From Hyphomicrobiaceae bacterium (GTDB lineage: Bacteria > Pseudomonadota > Alphaproteobacteria > Rhizobiales > Hyphomicrobiaceae), in assembly GCA_020638035.1 (NCBI GenBank), contig JACKJI010000003.1, forward strand, positions 248,001-312,000: DNA of 64,000 nt, in the 5' to 3' direction. Positions 44,325 through 52,807 of the stretch are shown piece by piece. Position 1 is the stretch's first letter. Every line of letters starts with the position of its first letter. The notes beneath the pieces are model-generated. The model saw only the letters and a list, made by a program, of their open reading frames with translations. It did not search any database and was not told the origin of the DNA. A program made the translations under genes and the position numbers.

Positions 44325-44606
44325 ATGACGTTCTCAAAGTCGTCGAAATCTGTTGCTGGCGGTATCGCCGCCGTCCTCGCCCTGTCGATTGCCGCCGCCG
44401 CACCGGCGATGGCCAAGGGCAAATGCGTGCGCGCAGGCGGTCAGGGTTCGAACATCCTGCCCGACGTGGCCAAGTTCATGGCCGATGCCGCGCTGAAGAA
44501 TTCCATCGCGGCCAACGGTCTGAAGCCTGCTGGCAAGATCAAGCAGACCTGCAAGACCGATGTCGTGCTGACCACGTGCGTTTCGCGCCAGCGCGCCTGC
44601 AAGTAG
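44325..44606 (+). CDS. Small secreted four-cysteine protein, copy 2
   Basis: This 93-aa protein has a signal peptide (GGIAAVLALSIAAAAPAMA, cleavage before KGKC). The mature region has cysteines spaced C-x41-C-x8-C-x6-C (CKTDVVLTTCVSRQRACK), matching copy 1 exactly over the last three. The segment DVAKFMADAALKNSI parallels AAKFQVDEALLQAV of copy 1. ATG 44325 is preferred to GTG 44322 because GGAG lies 7 bp upstream of it. The function is unknown. A strong hairpin follows. Confidence 0.75.
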   Translation: MTFSKSSKSVAGGIAAVLALSIAAAAPAMAKGKCVRAGGQGSNILPDVAKFMADAALKNSIAANGLKPAGKIKQTCKTDVVLTTCVSRQRACK

Positions 44607-44655
44607 TTCCGCAGGGCAAGGCGTCATGCCGCAACATGCGGCCCGCAGCATGAAG

Positions 44656-44686
44656 ACGCCCGCATCCTGAGGAAGGATGCGGGCGT
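44656..44686 (+). terminator. Strong hairpin after secreted protein copy 2
   Basis: ACGCCCGCATCC (44656-44667) pairs perfectly with GGATGCGGGCGT (44675-44686) around a 7-nt loop. AGTTCTC follows rather than a long T run, but position and stability support a terminator. Confidence 0.75.
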
Positions 44687-44802
44687 AGTTCTCATCGCCT
44701 GGAATTTCGGAGCGTTGTTCGCGCCGGCCATCTTTGTTGGAAGTTCCATTTATCTTCCGTGGCTGCTTCCGCGCCGCCGCTGGACCGCCGCGGACGGCAC
44801 GA

Positions 44803-45093
44803 TCAACGCTGGCCGCCGAGCATTCTCTTCAACAGGCCGATGATCAGCATGACCACGCCGCCACCGACGCCGCCGCTTGCCACCTGTCCCAGGATCGAGC
44901 CGATGTCGAGGCCGCCGCCACCAGTTGGCAGTCCGAGCAGACCGCCGAGGATCTGTCCACCGAGCCCGCCGCCCAGGATGCCGGCGAGCGAATTGCCGAG
45001 TACGCCGAGGCTAATTTTCTTGACCAGTGCGCCAACGACGTTGCCGCCGACAGCGCCGCTGAGCAGCTGGATGATCAAGGTCACGATATCCAT
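44803..45093 (-). CDS. Small glycine-rich membrane protein
   Basis: This 96-aa protein, MDIVTLIIQLLSGAVGGNVV at its start, has two or three glycine-rich hydrophobic segments (GVLGNSLAGILGGGLGG, VGGGVVMLIIGLLKRML) and almost no charged residues. Glycine-zipper-like spacing suggests tight helix packing in the inner membrane. I recognise no functional family. It lies opposite in strand to the small secreted protein genes around it. Confidence 0.65.
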   Translation of the reverse strand: MDIVTLIIQLLSGAVGGNVVGALVKKISLGVLGNSLAGILGGGLGGQILGGLLGLPTGGGGLDIGSILGQVASGGVGGGVVMLIIGLLKRMLGGQR

Positions 45094-45620
45094 TTAGGTC
45101 GTTCTCCCATGAGGTTCGCTGGGGCGGCGTCACACACAAGGCCGGTCGCTTCGATCCCGTTGCGACGGTCGTGCGCTCGTATTCGGAGCGCCCAGTCTTT
45201 CAAAGTGCGTAACAGGGCCTGAACAGCAGGACGGACGCATCGCCGTCCGACTTGCTTTTATCATGGGTTGTCAGAGCAATTTATGCTGGGTTGGCGGAAA
45301 GTAATTCGGGCACACGCGCGAAGATCGACACGTGTATGGCAGTCATTATGATTGAATCAGTGGGCATACATATTGCTCTTTACTGCACGAACACATTCAT
45401 CACTGAAGTGACGTTCAGCTCACGAAGGTTGCTGCAAGATGGGCTGGAACTCGCCGTTTCCCGGTTTGTCGCTGCACACGAGGTTGCAGGCCTAGCCGCG
45501 GCCGTTGCGGGACGGCGACAGAAACGCGTCAAATCCACGGATCGATTACCGATTGTTAAACGTTTCGTTGACGATTTGACCTATTCTCGGCTCCATGCCG
45601 AGAGGCTCATGAGAGAGGCA
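45094..45620. other. Gene-free stretch upstream of a small secreted protein
   Basis: About 530 bp. A frame runs open from 45252 into the next gene, but only the part from 45621 begins with a signal peptide. The upstream part has no start context. A/T-rich patches near 45250-45300 and 45370-45420 may hold promoters. No repeats were noticed. Confidence 0.4.
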
Positions 45621-45980
45621 ATGATCATGATGCGTTCCGTTCTGGCGGCCCTGGTGGCCGTATCCGTCGCGGCTCTGTCCGCCGCCGCCCCCGCCGATGC
45701 CGGCCGCTATTCGCGCTCGGATGACGGGGCACATCCCAAATCGTCCTACTATCGCGGCAAGGCTGAGGTGCGCGGCTACGTCAAGCGCCGCGGCGGCTAC
45801 TCCTACAACAAGGAAGACACGATCAACACCTACGGCGACGCGCGTGGCCGTTTCGGCGCTGCCAACAGTCTGCGCGATCCCTCGCTCGACACCCAGACCC
45901 GGTCGGGACCGTTCGATCACGGCTTCTTCTTCAATTCGCCGGCCGCCCGTCACGGTGGTGACTCGCCGTACATGAACTGA
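45621..45980 (+). CDS. Small secreted basic/tyrosine-rich protein
   Basis: This 119-aa protein has a signal peptide (VLAALVAVSVAALSAAAPADA), cleaved before GRYSRSDDG. The mature part is rich in Tyr, Arg, Gly and Asp, with no cysteine: YYRGKAEVRGYVKRRGGY and DTINTYGDARGRFG, ending FNSPAARHGGDSPYMN. It is distinct from the four-cysteine proteins on either side. GAGAGAGG precedes ATG 45621. A secreted or periplasmic location is likely and the function is unknown. The tyrosine-rich composition could suit binding to the cell surface, but this is speculation. Confidence 0.65.
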   Translation: MIMMRSVLAALVAVSVAALSAAAPADAGRYSRSDDGAHPKSSYYRGKAEVRGYVKRRGGYSYNKEDTINTYGDARGRFGAANSLRDPSLDTQTRSGPFDHGFFFNSPAARHGGDSPYMN

Positions 45981-46030
45981 GCCTCTGACAGCAAAAAATT
46001 TCTGCTGTTCAGCTGCTTGGAAGGTTTTGT

Positions 46031-46062
46031 GCGGGCGCGCTCTGCAAGTGGAGCGCGCCCGC
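46031..46062 (+). terminator. Perfect GC hairpin after the tyrosine-rich protein
   Basis: GCGGGCGCGCTC (46031-46042) pairs with GAGCGCGCCCGC (46051-46062) over 12 bp with an 8-nt loop. No T run follows, so it may act as an mRNA 3' end or attenuating structure. Confidence 0.6.
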
Positions 46063-46180
46063 AACACGTTGTGGGATTGCGCTCGTCCGGAATGGCCCGG
46101 GCTAGGCAGGTCGTGCAGCCCTGTTTATACGAAGCTGCATATGCAAAGCTGATCGCGACAAACTCAAGGGGGACACCCGA

Positions 46181-46582
46181 ATGTCGTACCGCAGGCTTCT
46201 CGCTGCGACCGCAGCCGCCGTGTTGGCCGTTTCCCTTGCCGCTCCGGCGCAGGCCAAGTGCACGCGCCTTGGCTTCTCCGTCAACGATTACGGCAAGAAC
46301 GGGCCCACTGAAGATGCCAAGAAGCTGCTCGACAAGCACATCGCGTCATGGGCCGCCGAGAACGGCATCAAGAGTTACAAGACCGGCAAAAAGAGCGTGA
46401 ACTGCGAGCTGTTTCTCGACTTCATCGTGTTCGATGAGCACACCTGCCGCGCTGAGGCGGACGTCTGCTGGAGCGAAGGCGGCTCCAAGAAGTCCGCGGC
46501 CAGCACGTCGGCAGGCTCGGCAATCACGACCGGTTCCGTCGACAAGCCGGCCCGGAAGATCGACGCAACGCCGAAACAGTAG
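46181..46582 (+). CDS. Small secreted four-cysteine protein, copy 3 (longer tail)
   Basis: This 133-aa protein has a signal peptide (AATAAAVLAVSLAAPAQA) cleaved before KCTR. The cysteines are spaced C-x47-C-x13-C-x6-C (NCELFLDFIVFDEHTC then RAEADVCW), the same order as copies 1 and 2 with a longer middle loop. EDAKKLLDKHIASWAAENG lies in the region equivalent to their helical stretch. A 30-residue Ser/Ala/Lys-rich tail is added. The start ATG follows AAGGGGG. The function is unknown. Confidence 0.72.
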   Translation: MSYRRLLAATAAAVLAVSLAAPAQAKCTRLGFSVNDYGKNGPTEDAKKLLDKHIASWAAENGIKSYKTGKKSVNCELFLDFIVFDEHTCRAEADVCWSEGGSKKSAASTSAGSAITTGSVDKPARKIDATPKQ

Positions 46583-46661
46583 GCTGTCGCTCAGCTCGTT
46601 CGCGCCGGGCCATTGCCTGCACGCGGCCGCAGTGCCGACGATGAGCGATGTGACACGAATG

Positions 46662-46699
46662 AAAAAGGGCGCCGCCGCATTACCCGGCAGGCGCCTTTT
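46662..46699. terminator. Bidirectional terminator between copy 3 and fetB
   Basis: AAAAGGGCGCC on the left and GGCGCCTTTT on the right form a hairpin with one bulged G. Read rightwards it ends in CTTTTCTTTC, and leftwards in a T run. The right arm overlaps the last codons of fetB. Confidence 0.65.
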
Positions 46700-47498
46700 C
46701 TTTCGTCACCAGCCGGTCGAGCCGCAATCTGTGCCGGTCGTCCGTGATCAGCAGCACACCGCCGAAGGTCGCGAGCAGCACGCCGAGCGCCGTCGAGCCG
46801 GCGATCAGGAACATGATCAGCACCTGATACTTGGTCGCCTCCACCGGATCGACACCGGCGAGAATCTGTCCCGTCATCATGCCGGGCAGCGAAACGATAC
46901 CGGAGGCCGCCATGGCGTTGAGAATCGGTGTCATGCCGGTTTTGAGCGCGCGCCGCGTCGTCTCACGGAGCGCCATCAGGCGCGGCTGGCCAAGCGCCAG
47001 TCGGGCTTCGATGGCAGCGCGCTCCCGCCACGCGGTCGAGGTCAACGTGTCAAGCGACAGCGCGATGCCAGTGAGTGAGTTGCCGAGTACCATGCCGAGG
47101 ATTGGCAGCACATACCGCGGCGCATACCAGGGATCGGGCGAAATCACGCCGCCGACCGCGAAGATCGTCGCGAATGTCCCGACCATCAGCAGCGTGCCTG
47201 TCCCGAGCCCGTAGCTGGACCAGCCGGCGATCCGTCGCTCCTGCCGCGTGATGGCCTCGCGGCCGGCCGCCGCGATCATGATGCTGGCGAGCAGCAGCGT
47301 CCACAGTGGCGAAGTCTGCTGGAAGATCCACCTCAGCACGAGCCCGATCAGAAGCAGCTGCACGACCATTCGTAGCGTGGTCAGCAGCAATGTGCGCTCA
47401 AGTCCGAGACGGAACGCCATCGAGACGCCGGCGTTGACGAGGATGAGTATGGAGGCGAGCGCCAGGTCGGCCGGCGACAAAGAGACATAGCTGCTCAT
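46680..47498 (-). CDS. fetB: FetB-family ABC transporter permease
   Basis: This 272-aa protein with about seven membrane helices is of the UPF0014/FetB family. Landmarks are TLRMVVQLLLIGLVLRWIF, GREAITRQERRI, PILGMVLGNSLTGIALSLDTL, ARLALGQPRLMALRE and ASGIVSLPGMMTGQILAG. In E. coli FetAB exports iron and protects against oxidative stress. The start overlaps the stop of the ATPase gene by four bases. Metal specificity here is by homology only. Confidence 0.9.
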   Translation of the reverse strand: MSSYVSLSPADLALASILILVNAGVSMAFRLGLERTLLLTTLRMVVQLLLIGLVLRWIFQQTSPLWTLLLASIMIAAAGREAITRQERRIAGWSSYGLGTGTLLMVGTFATIFAVGGVISPDPWYAPRYVLPILGMVLGNSLTGIALSLDTLTSTAWRERAAIEARLALGQPRLMALRETTRRALKTGMTPILNAMAASGIVSLPGMMTGQILAGVDPVEATKYQVLIMFLIAGSTALGVLLATFGGVLLITDDRHRLRLDRLVTKEKAPAG

Positions 47499-48100
47499 GG
47501 CGAGCCTCCTGCAGCGGGATCGGCGAGCTGCAGCCTCAGATCGGCGAGCCGCTCGATCTGGCCGCGGTCGTGGCTGACGAGCGCGACTGTGCGGCCGGCG
47601 AGGATCTGGTAGCGGATGAGCTCCTCGGCGAGAGCCGCCGATGCCTTGTCGAGCGCGCCGGTCGGCTCATCGAGCAGGATCACCCGCGGCTGATCGGCAA
47701 GCGCGCGCACCAGCGCGAGGCGGAGCCGTTCACCGGTCGAAAGTTGCGATACGGGCCTGTCGAGGATCGCCGGGTCGAGCCCCAGGTCTGACGTCATTTT
47801 CTCGATGCGTTCGAGTGTGCCACCGGCTTCCTCGATCGAGTGGCGCGCCGTCTCGCCCCACCACCCTGGCTCCGCCGCTGCGAAACGCACCTGCCGGCGC
47901 CATTGCGCAGCAGGCATCTCGTGGCGCTCCGCACCATCGAGGAATACTTGGCCCGGAACGTCGTCGAGGTCAGCGATCGCCCGCAACAGCCGCGTCTTGC
48001 CGATGCCGGACGGTCCTTCGATCGCCAGACACTGCCCATCGCCCACCTCGAAGGTGAGGTCTGGCAATCCGGGAATGGTGAGCTGTTCCACACGCAGCAA
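47495..48100 (-). CDS. fetA: FetA-like ABC transporter ATPase
   Basis: This 201-aa ATPase has Walker A EGPSGIGKTRLLRAI near residue 29, signature LSTGERLRLALVRAL, Walker B VILLDEPTGALD and a switch His in VALVSHDRGQIE. It is shorter than most ABC ATPases, as FetA is. No ATG precedes the P-loop; TTG 48100 with GAAGGG 8 bp upstream is the best start. It is paired with fetB to make a two-gene exporter operon. Confidence 0.88.
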   Translation of the reverse strand: MLRVEQLTIPGLPDLTFEVGDGQCLAIEGPSGIGKTRLLRAIADLDDVPGQVFLDGAERHEMPAAQWRRQVRFAAAEPGWWGETARHSIEEAGGTLERIEKMTSDLGLDPAILDRPVSQLSTGERLRLALVRALADQPRVILLDEPTGALDKASAALAEELIRYQILAGRTVALVSHDRGQIERLADLRLQLADPAAGGSP

Positions 48101-48198
48101 AGCGATCGGCCCTTCGAAACCGGGGCGGATGCATCGCCCCTCTGGGCCATGGCTTTAGTGCCAGATCGCCAGCGATGGAAGCCCTCGCCGGCCCATCG

Positions 48199-48576
48199 TC
48201 AGGCGTGCAGCGCCAACTCGTTGATCTTGCCCTCGAAGGCGACGCGGTCGAACGGCTTCATGAGGTAGTCGTCGGCGCCGTATTTCTTGGCCTCGGCGAT
48301 GTCTTCCATGTTCTGTTCGGTCGTCATGTACACGACCGTGGGGCGCCGCATGCCGCGAAGCTTTCGCAACTGGACGATCGTTTGACGCGGTGGGATGCCC
48401 GGCATGTGCCAGTCGAGAAGGACGAGGTCGGGCATGCTGAGTTCCGCTCGCACCAGCGCCTCATCCCCGTTCTTCGCCTCTGAGACCGTATAGCCGAGGC
48501 GTTCCAGAAATACGCGCGCCACCTTGCGGATGATTTCGGAATCGTCGACCACCAGGCAGTGTTTCGCAGGCATCAT
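48199..48576 (-). CDS. Single-domain response regulator (CheY-like)
   Basis: This 125-aa receiver domain has no output domain. It shows the acidic pair in CLVVDDSEIIRKVAR, the phospho-acceptor Asp in LVLLDWHMPG, Thr in VVYMTTEQN and the conserved Lys in DYLMKPFDR. GGGAGAAGG lies just before two consecutive ATG codons (48576 and 48573). It sits downstream of chpT in the same orientation, 245 bp away. A receiver beside ChpT is common in Hyphomicrobiales, but its place in the CtrA phosphorelay is not defined. Confidence 0.88.
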   Translation of the reverse strand: MMPAKHCLVVDDSEIIRKVARVFLERLGYTVSEAKNGDEALVRAELSMPDLVLLDWHMPGIPPRQTIVQLRKLRGMRRPTVVYMTTEQNMEDIAEAKKYGADDYLMKPFDRVAFEGKINELALHA

Positions 48577-48821
48577 GCCTTCTCCCAGAGCGCTCATGTC
48601 CGCGCCGGCGCACGTCACGGGCGCTGGCAGCCTCGCTGAAGCTTCCCGCGCCGCGGTTAAGCGCAGGTAAACCGCAGACAGATTTGTGGACGAGTGTGGC
48701 AGATGTGATTGCGCATGCATGGGCTCATGCGCACATCTGCGGGTCAGGGTGCAATCGGGTTGTACGCGCCAATGCGGGCGTCAGAGCATGCGCCGGCCCC
48801 GAGTGTAAGGGCAGGGACGTC

Positions 48822-49466
48822 TCAGGCGAACGGCGTCGCACTCAGCAGAATATCTGCGCCGTCCTTCAGGATCTCGAGCCGCATCCGGGCCGAGCCCGCA
48901 AGCCGCCATGTGTAGTAGGCCTGGATCGAGAGCGCGTCGAGGTCCGGCGTCTTCTCACCGCCGACATAGTCGGTGAGGTATTGGGGCGGGCGCGCGCCGG
49001 TACCGCGACAGCGGACCACGAAGCTCGGCTCCTCCAGCGATCCGCCCATGAGAACGTCGATATCGCCGCCGCGCGGCAAAGCGGTCGTCGCCGCCGCCAC
49101 GAGATTGAGCAGCAACTTGACCTTGTCCTTGGCCATGTAGCCGGGCAGTCCACGCCAGTTGAGCTTGTGCTTGCCGGTGCCGACGAAGCCGCGCGAGATC
49201 TGCTCTGCCGTGCCCAAATCGATCATGGCACCGGCCGAGCCTGCGGCGCCGAATGCGAATCGCGCGAACTGTAGCCTCGCCGACGCCTGTTCGGTGACGT
49301 TGCGGATGACGTCGAGTGCGTAGGATTTTGATTCGGCGCCCTCGTCCTCATCGAGGATTTCCAGGCCATTGTAGATGGCGCCGACGGGGCCGATCACGTC
49401 ATGGCAGATCTTGCTCGATATCAATGCTGCAAGTTCAAGATCGGTCGGCTGCGCGTGCTCGCTCAT
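48822..49466 (-). CDS. chpT: Histidine phosphotransferase ChpT
   Basis: This 214-aa protein has a dimerisation/histidine phosphotransfer helical hairpin (LAALISSKICHDVIGPVGAIYNGLE, given partially; the His in KICHDVIGP near residue 22 is the phospho-site). A degenerate HATPase-like C-terminal domain (KDKVKLLLNLVAAATTALPRGG) lacks ATP-binding boxes. ChpT moves phosphate from CckA to CtrA and CpdR to time the cell cycle. ATG 49466 follows GAGAGGG; the longer frame from 49577 has no conserved leader. It diverges from eipA. Confidence 0.92.
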   Translation of the reverse strand: MSEHAQPTDLELAALISSKICHDVIGPVGAIYNGLEILDEDEGAESKSYALDVIRNVTEQASARLQFARFAFGAAGSAGAMIDLGTAEQISRGFVGTGKHKLNWRGLPGYMAKDKVKLLLNLVAAATTALPRGGDIDVLMGGSLEEPSFVVRCRGTGARPPQYLTDYVGGEKTPDLDALSIQAYYTWRLAGSARMRLEILKDGADILLSATPFA

Positions 49467-50013
49467 ATCGGCCCTCTCACGGTGGAGTTCTCGGTGTGGG
49501 GAGCGCGGCTGCTCAGAAAGCGTGTGATCGAACGCGAGCAGACAGGGCCGCAACGGCGCAGACAAAATGCGCTTCATGCTTGATACACGGCACGTCCCGC
49601 CGTTGCAAAGGCCTGCCGGCCGTTCCCGCGATTCTCATGTCGTTTTGGGGGCTCATTGAGCCTTGAGCGCCACGCGCGGATTGGAGGCGCGCGCACGGAC
49701 AGTTGAAGTGTTGAATGCCGTGTGCACCTGAGAGGCCTCGGGATAGCCACACTTTGGCAACAGTTACCCGCGAAATTTGTGGTTCACATAGCGTGCGCGA
49801 CGCGTGATTCGCTGCGTGCTGGCGAGTGGGCCGGATCTGCCGGCTTTAGGGGATGCAGGTCGCAGCGTGCTGCCGCCGTGAGCGGCGCGCATGACGGCGA
49901 TGGGTTGGACTGGAATGTATTCGAGCGACCGCGCCGCTGGTGACGGCAGCTCGGATATTCTTGGGGGCACGGCTGGCAGGCGCACAGCGCCGCCGAGCGA
50001 GGGATGAAGAACC
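49467..50013. other. Divergent region between chpT and eipA
   Basis: About 550 bp with no convincing gene. It holds the chpT and eipA promoters. I looked for CtrA-type TTAA-N7-TTAA sites and saw none that was clear. Confidence 0.4.
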
Positions 50014-51042
50014 ATGCGATCTCTCTTCAGCGTTTCATTGGCGGTTTCGCTTGCCGGCGTCGCCGCACTTGGCTCCAGCGTCGCTCCCGTGCGGGCCGAC
50101 GCGTTGCATGAGGCACCTGCTGCAACAGCAGTCGAAAGCCTGGTTGATGCAACATCAGCGCCCACGACGCAGGGCCACAAGCCGGCGTCGGTCGTTCGCC
50201 TCGCCCAATACAACGACGCCTACCGGCCACCTGCGGACGACAACGCCGCTGACGATGGTTATCGCGCACCGGAGCGTTACAGCAGGACTGACGACGTTTA
50301 TCGGCCGCCCTCAAGTCGCGACGAGTACAGCGGCGGCTCGAGCTACGGCTCGGGTAGCGCCTACAACAGTGGGCCGCCGGTCAACAGCTATGATCGCAAT
50401 CGCGACGACCGCGGCGGCGACGCCTACCAGGGCCGCACCGCTCCGCCGAGCGGTCGCTACGGCGAGCCTTATGCGCCGCCTCCAGGCGATGCAACCGCAC
50501 GCTATGACGCCGATGGCGGCTATCCCAGTCCGCGTGGACCCGACGAGTACGACGATCGCCGCTACTACTCCAAGAACGAGATCATCGAAGCGGGCCACGG
50601 CTTCTTTGGCTCGATCAGCCAAGGCCTCGCCAGTGTCATCGAGCACGCCTTCAAGAAGGCCGGGCGGCCCAACGGCTACATCCTGGGTGAGGATGCAGCG
50701 GGCGCATTCGTTGCAGGCCTGCGCTACGGCGAGGGGCGCCTCTACACAAAGGATGCCGGCACCCACAAGATCTACTGGCAAGGCCCGTCAGTTGGATACG
50801 ATTTCGGAGGCGCCGGCTCCAAGACAATGATTCTCGTATACAATCTGCGCCATCCTTCGGAAGTCTATGAACGCTTTGGCGGCGTGGAAGGCTCTGCCTA
50901 TCTCGTCGGAGGTGTGTCGATCCAGTTCCAAAAGCACGGCGATGTTGTTATGGCGCCAATCCGCGCCGGAATTGGCTTACGCCTTGGTGCCAATGTGGGG
51001 TATTTGAAGTATACCCGCAGACCAACTTGGAACCCGTTCTGA
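50014..51042 (+). CDS. eipA: EipA-family envelope protein (DUF1134)
   Basis: This 342-aa periplasmic protein has a signal peptide (residues 1-29, ending APVRADALHEA). A long low-complexity linker rich in Tyr, Asp, Arg, Ser and Gly follows (about residues 60-185, repeated YRPP, DRGGD and RYG units). The DUF1134 domain opens with SKNEIIEAGHGFFGSISQG, continues HKIYWQGPSVGYDFGG and ends YLKYTRRPTWNPF. In Brucella, EipA is a small beta-barrel needed for envelope integrity and virulence. The linker is longer than in the Brucella protein as I recall it. The coiled-coil gene follows 53 bp downstream. Confidence 0.88.
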   Translation: MRSLFSVSLAVSLAGVAALGSSVAPVRADALHEAPAATAVESLVDATSAPTTQGHKPASVVRLAQYNDAYRPPADDNAADDGYRAPERYSRTDDVYRPPSSRDEYSGGSSYGSGSAYNSGPPVNSYDRNRDDRGGDAYQGRTAPPSGRYGEPYAPPPGDATARYDADGGYPSPRGPDEYDDRRYYSKNEIIEAGHGFFGSISQGLASVIEHAFKKAGRPNGYILGEDAAGAFVAGLRYGEGRLYTKDAGTHKIYWQGPSVGYDFGGAGSKTMILVYNLRHPSEVYERFGGVEGSAYLVGGVSIQFQKHGDVVMAPIRAGIGLRLGANVGYLKYTRRPTWNPF

Positions 51043-51095
51043 CGGCACCGGGGCGCGAAACGAAGTTCCGCAGCGCCGGCATCTGAACAGCAGGG

Positions 51096-52703
51096 ATGGT
51101 CGGGGTGCACGACGGCAAGGTCGTGCAAGCCGTCCGGCTCGGCGAAACGTTTGGGAACCTGCGCGTGATCACCATCCAGTCCGCTATGCTCGTGGCGCTG
51201 GGCCTGCTGTCGGCGGGATTTGTCGTCCTGCTTATCCTGCCGTTCTACCGTCGCCGCGTCGAGCGCCTGTCAGCCGAAGAGCTCAAGCGCCGGTTGCCGA
51301 TGACCGAGGCAGAGATCCGCGCCGATAAGGACCGCCTGCGCGCGGAATACGCGATCCGCATCCATCAGCTTGAAAGCCGCGTCGACGACGCCTCGCATCA
51401 GGCCGCGCGTCAGCGCATCGAACTCAATCGCCGTGATGGTGTGATCAACGGCTTGCAGAGTGAGATCGCGGATTTGCGCGGCACGTTGGAGGAGCATGAG
51501 AACGCTCGCCGCGTGCTCGAGCAGACGATCACCGATCGGTTGCCGAAAGTGGAGGAGCGGCTTGGCCATGCCCGTCAGCTTCTGCACGATCGCGACGAGG
51601 AAATCGAGAGGCTGACGCGCACGGCCGACCAGACGGCCCGGTCGCTTGAAGAGGCGCGTCAGATCAACACCCAGCAGCGCGACGAGCTGATGCGTTCGAG
51701 CGCGACGCTCGCGTCTCGCGCCGCCCGCAATCGTGACCAGCTCGCAGATCCGCGCTTCGACGGCGAGGTGGCGCTGCGTTCGGAGATCGAGGCCTTGCGC
51801 GCGCGTACCCGCGAGCAGGCGGAGATGATCACGCGGTTGCAGGGCCTGCTGGTGCGCGGCGGCAAGACCGCAGAGGCTAAGGCGAATGGCGAAGAGGGTT
51901 CCGCTGCGAGCGATGATGACGGTGGCCTGAAGGATCGCGAGATCGCCAGCCTGCGCCGCCGGTTGACCGAGGCCGAGAACGCCTTGCGGACGGCGCAGAC
52001 ATCGGCCGAAGCCGGCAAGGCCGGCCAGCAGCTTGCCGACAATGAGAAGCGCGCGTTGCAGGCGAAGAGCGATTCGCTGTCGGTCGAGGTCGCCCGTCTC
52101 AAGGCGTCGCTCTCCATCTACGAGTCGGCCCAGAAGGATGACAGCGCCATCAAGGAATCGAAGGTGGCCATGAAAGCCCGTCTCGGCGCACTGGAGGCGG
52201 AGATCGCGACCCACGACGCAACCATTCAGAGCCTTCGCGCCGAAGTCGCGGCCGCCAACGAGCGCCTCGCCCGCCAGGCAGCCCATTATCGCGACGAGTT
52301 GCGCCGTCTTGGTGCGGGTACGTTGCCCACCACAGCCGAGACCCGCGATGCGTCAACTTCGGCAGAAGAGCGTCGTCGCCCGTCGCTCGCAGAGCGCATG
52401 GGGGCACCTGTCCGGCCCGCGCTGAAGTCGGTTTCCACGTCGGGCAACGAATCTCGCACAGCCAGCTATCTCAAGGCGCTCTCGGGGCGCGACGCCGCAG
52501 CGGCACCAGCAGATAACGGGCACACTGCGACGGTGGATGTCGCCGAGGCGGTGCCGGATGCGCCGCAGATCGCCCAGAAGAGCGCAGCAGCCGCATCGGC
52601 TGAATCGCGTGATGCAGCCGCTGCATCGGCGGGCGAGCCCGCGCCGCGCCGCCGCGTCGGTCTCATCGATCGCATATCGAGCGCCTCTAAGCATACGAGC
52701 TGA
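51096..52703 (+). CDS. Membrane-anchored long coiled-coil protein
   Basis: This 535-aa protein has one N-terminal membrane helix (MLVALGLLSAGFVVLLILPFY, about residues 31-51). A mostly alpha-helical coiled coil (about residues 65-430) follows, with heptad-rich stretches such as LEEHENARRVLEQTI and EEIERLTRTADQTARSLEEA. A disordered Ala/Ser/Arg-rich tail includes RRPSLAERMGAPVRPALK and ends RRRVGLIDRISSASKH. The layout resembles scaffolds or polar-localisation proteins, but I do not recognise a family. ATG 51096 has only AGCAGGG upstream. It may be co-transcribed with eipA and act on the envelope. Confidence 0.72.
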   Translation: MVGVHDGKVVQAVRLGETFGNLRVITIQSAMLVALGLLSAGFVVLLILPFYRRRVERLSAEELKRRLPMTEAEIRADKDRLRAEYAIRIHQLESRVDDASHQAARQRIELNRRDGVINGLQSEIADLRGTLEEHENARRVLEQTITDRLPKVEERLGHARQLLHDRDEEIERLTRTADQTARSLEEARQINTQQRDELMRSSATLASRAARNRDQLADPRFDGEVALRSEIEALRARTREQAEMITRLQGLLVRGGKTAEAKANGEEGSAASDDDGGLKDREIASLRRRLTEAENALRTAQTSAEAGKAGQQLADNEKRALQAKSDSLSVEVARLKASLSIYESAQKDDSAIKESKVAMKARLGALEAEIATHDATIQSLRAEVAAANERLARQAAHYRDELRRLGAGTLPTTAETRDASTSAEERRRPSLAERMGAPVRPALKSVSTSGNESRTASYLKALSGRDAAAAPADNGHTATVDVAEAVPDAPQIAQKSAAAASAESRDAAAASAGEPAPRRRVGLIDRISSASKHTS

Positions 52704-52807
52704 AAAGCCGCACGCGCGCCGGTCCGGATCACTTGCGGGTGAGACGGTGAGCTCTGCATGGTCGGCTTCAACGAGCGTCTCGAAGATGGCCCAGAAGCGT
52801 GCCGGCG

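Noticed and set aside
45252..45620. N-terminal extension of the protein starting at 45621
   Set aside because: The upstream part of the frame is not protein-like, while a signal peptide begins exactly at 45621 behind a good ribosome-binding site.
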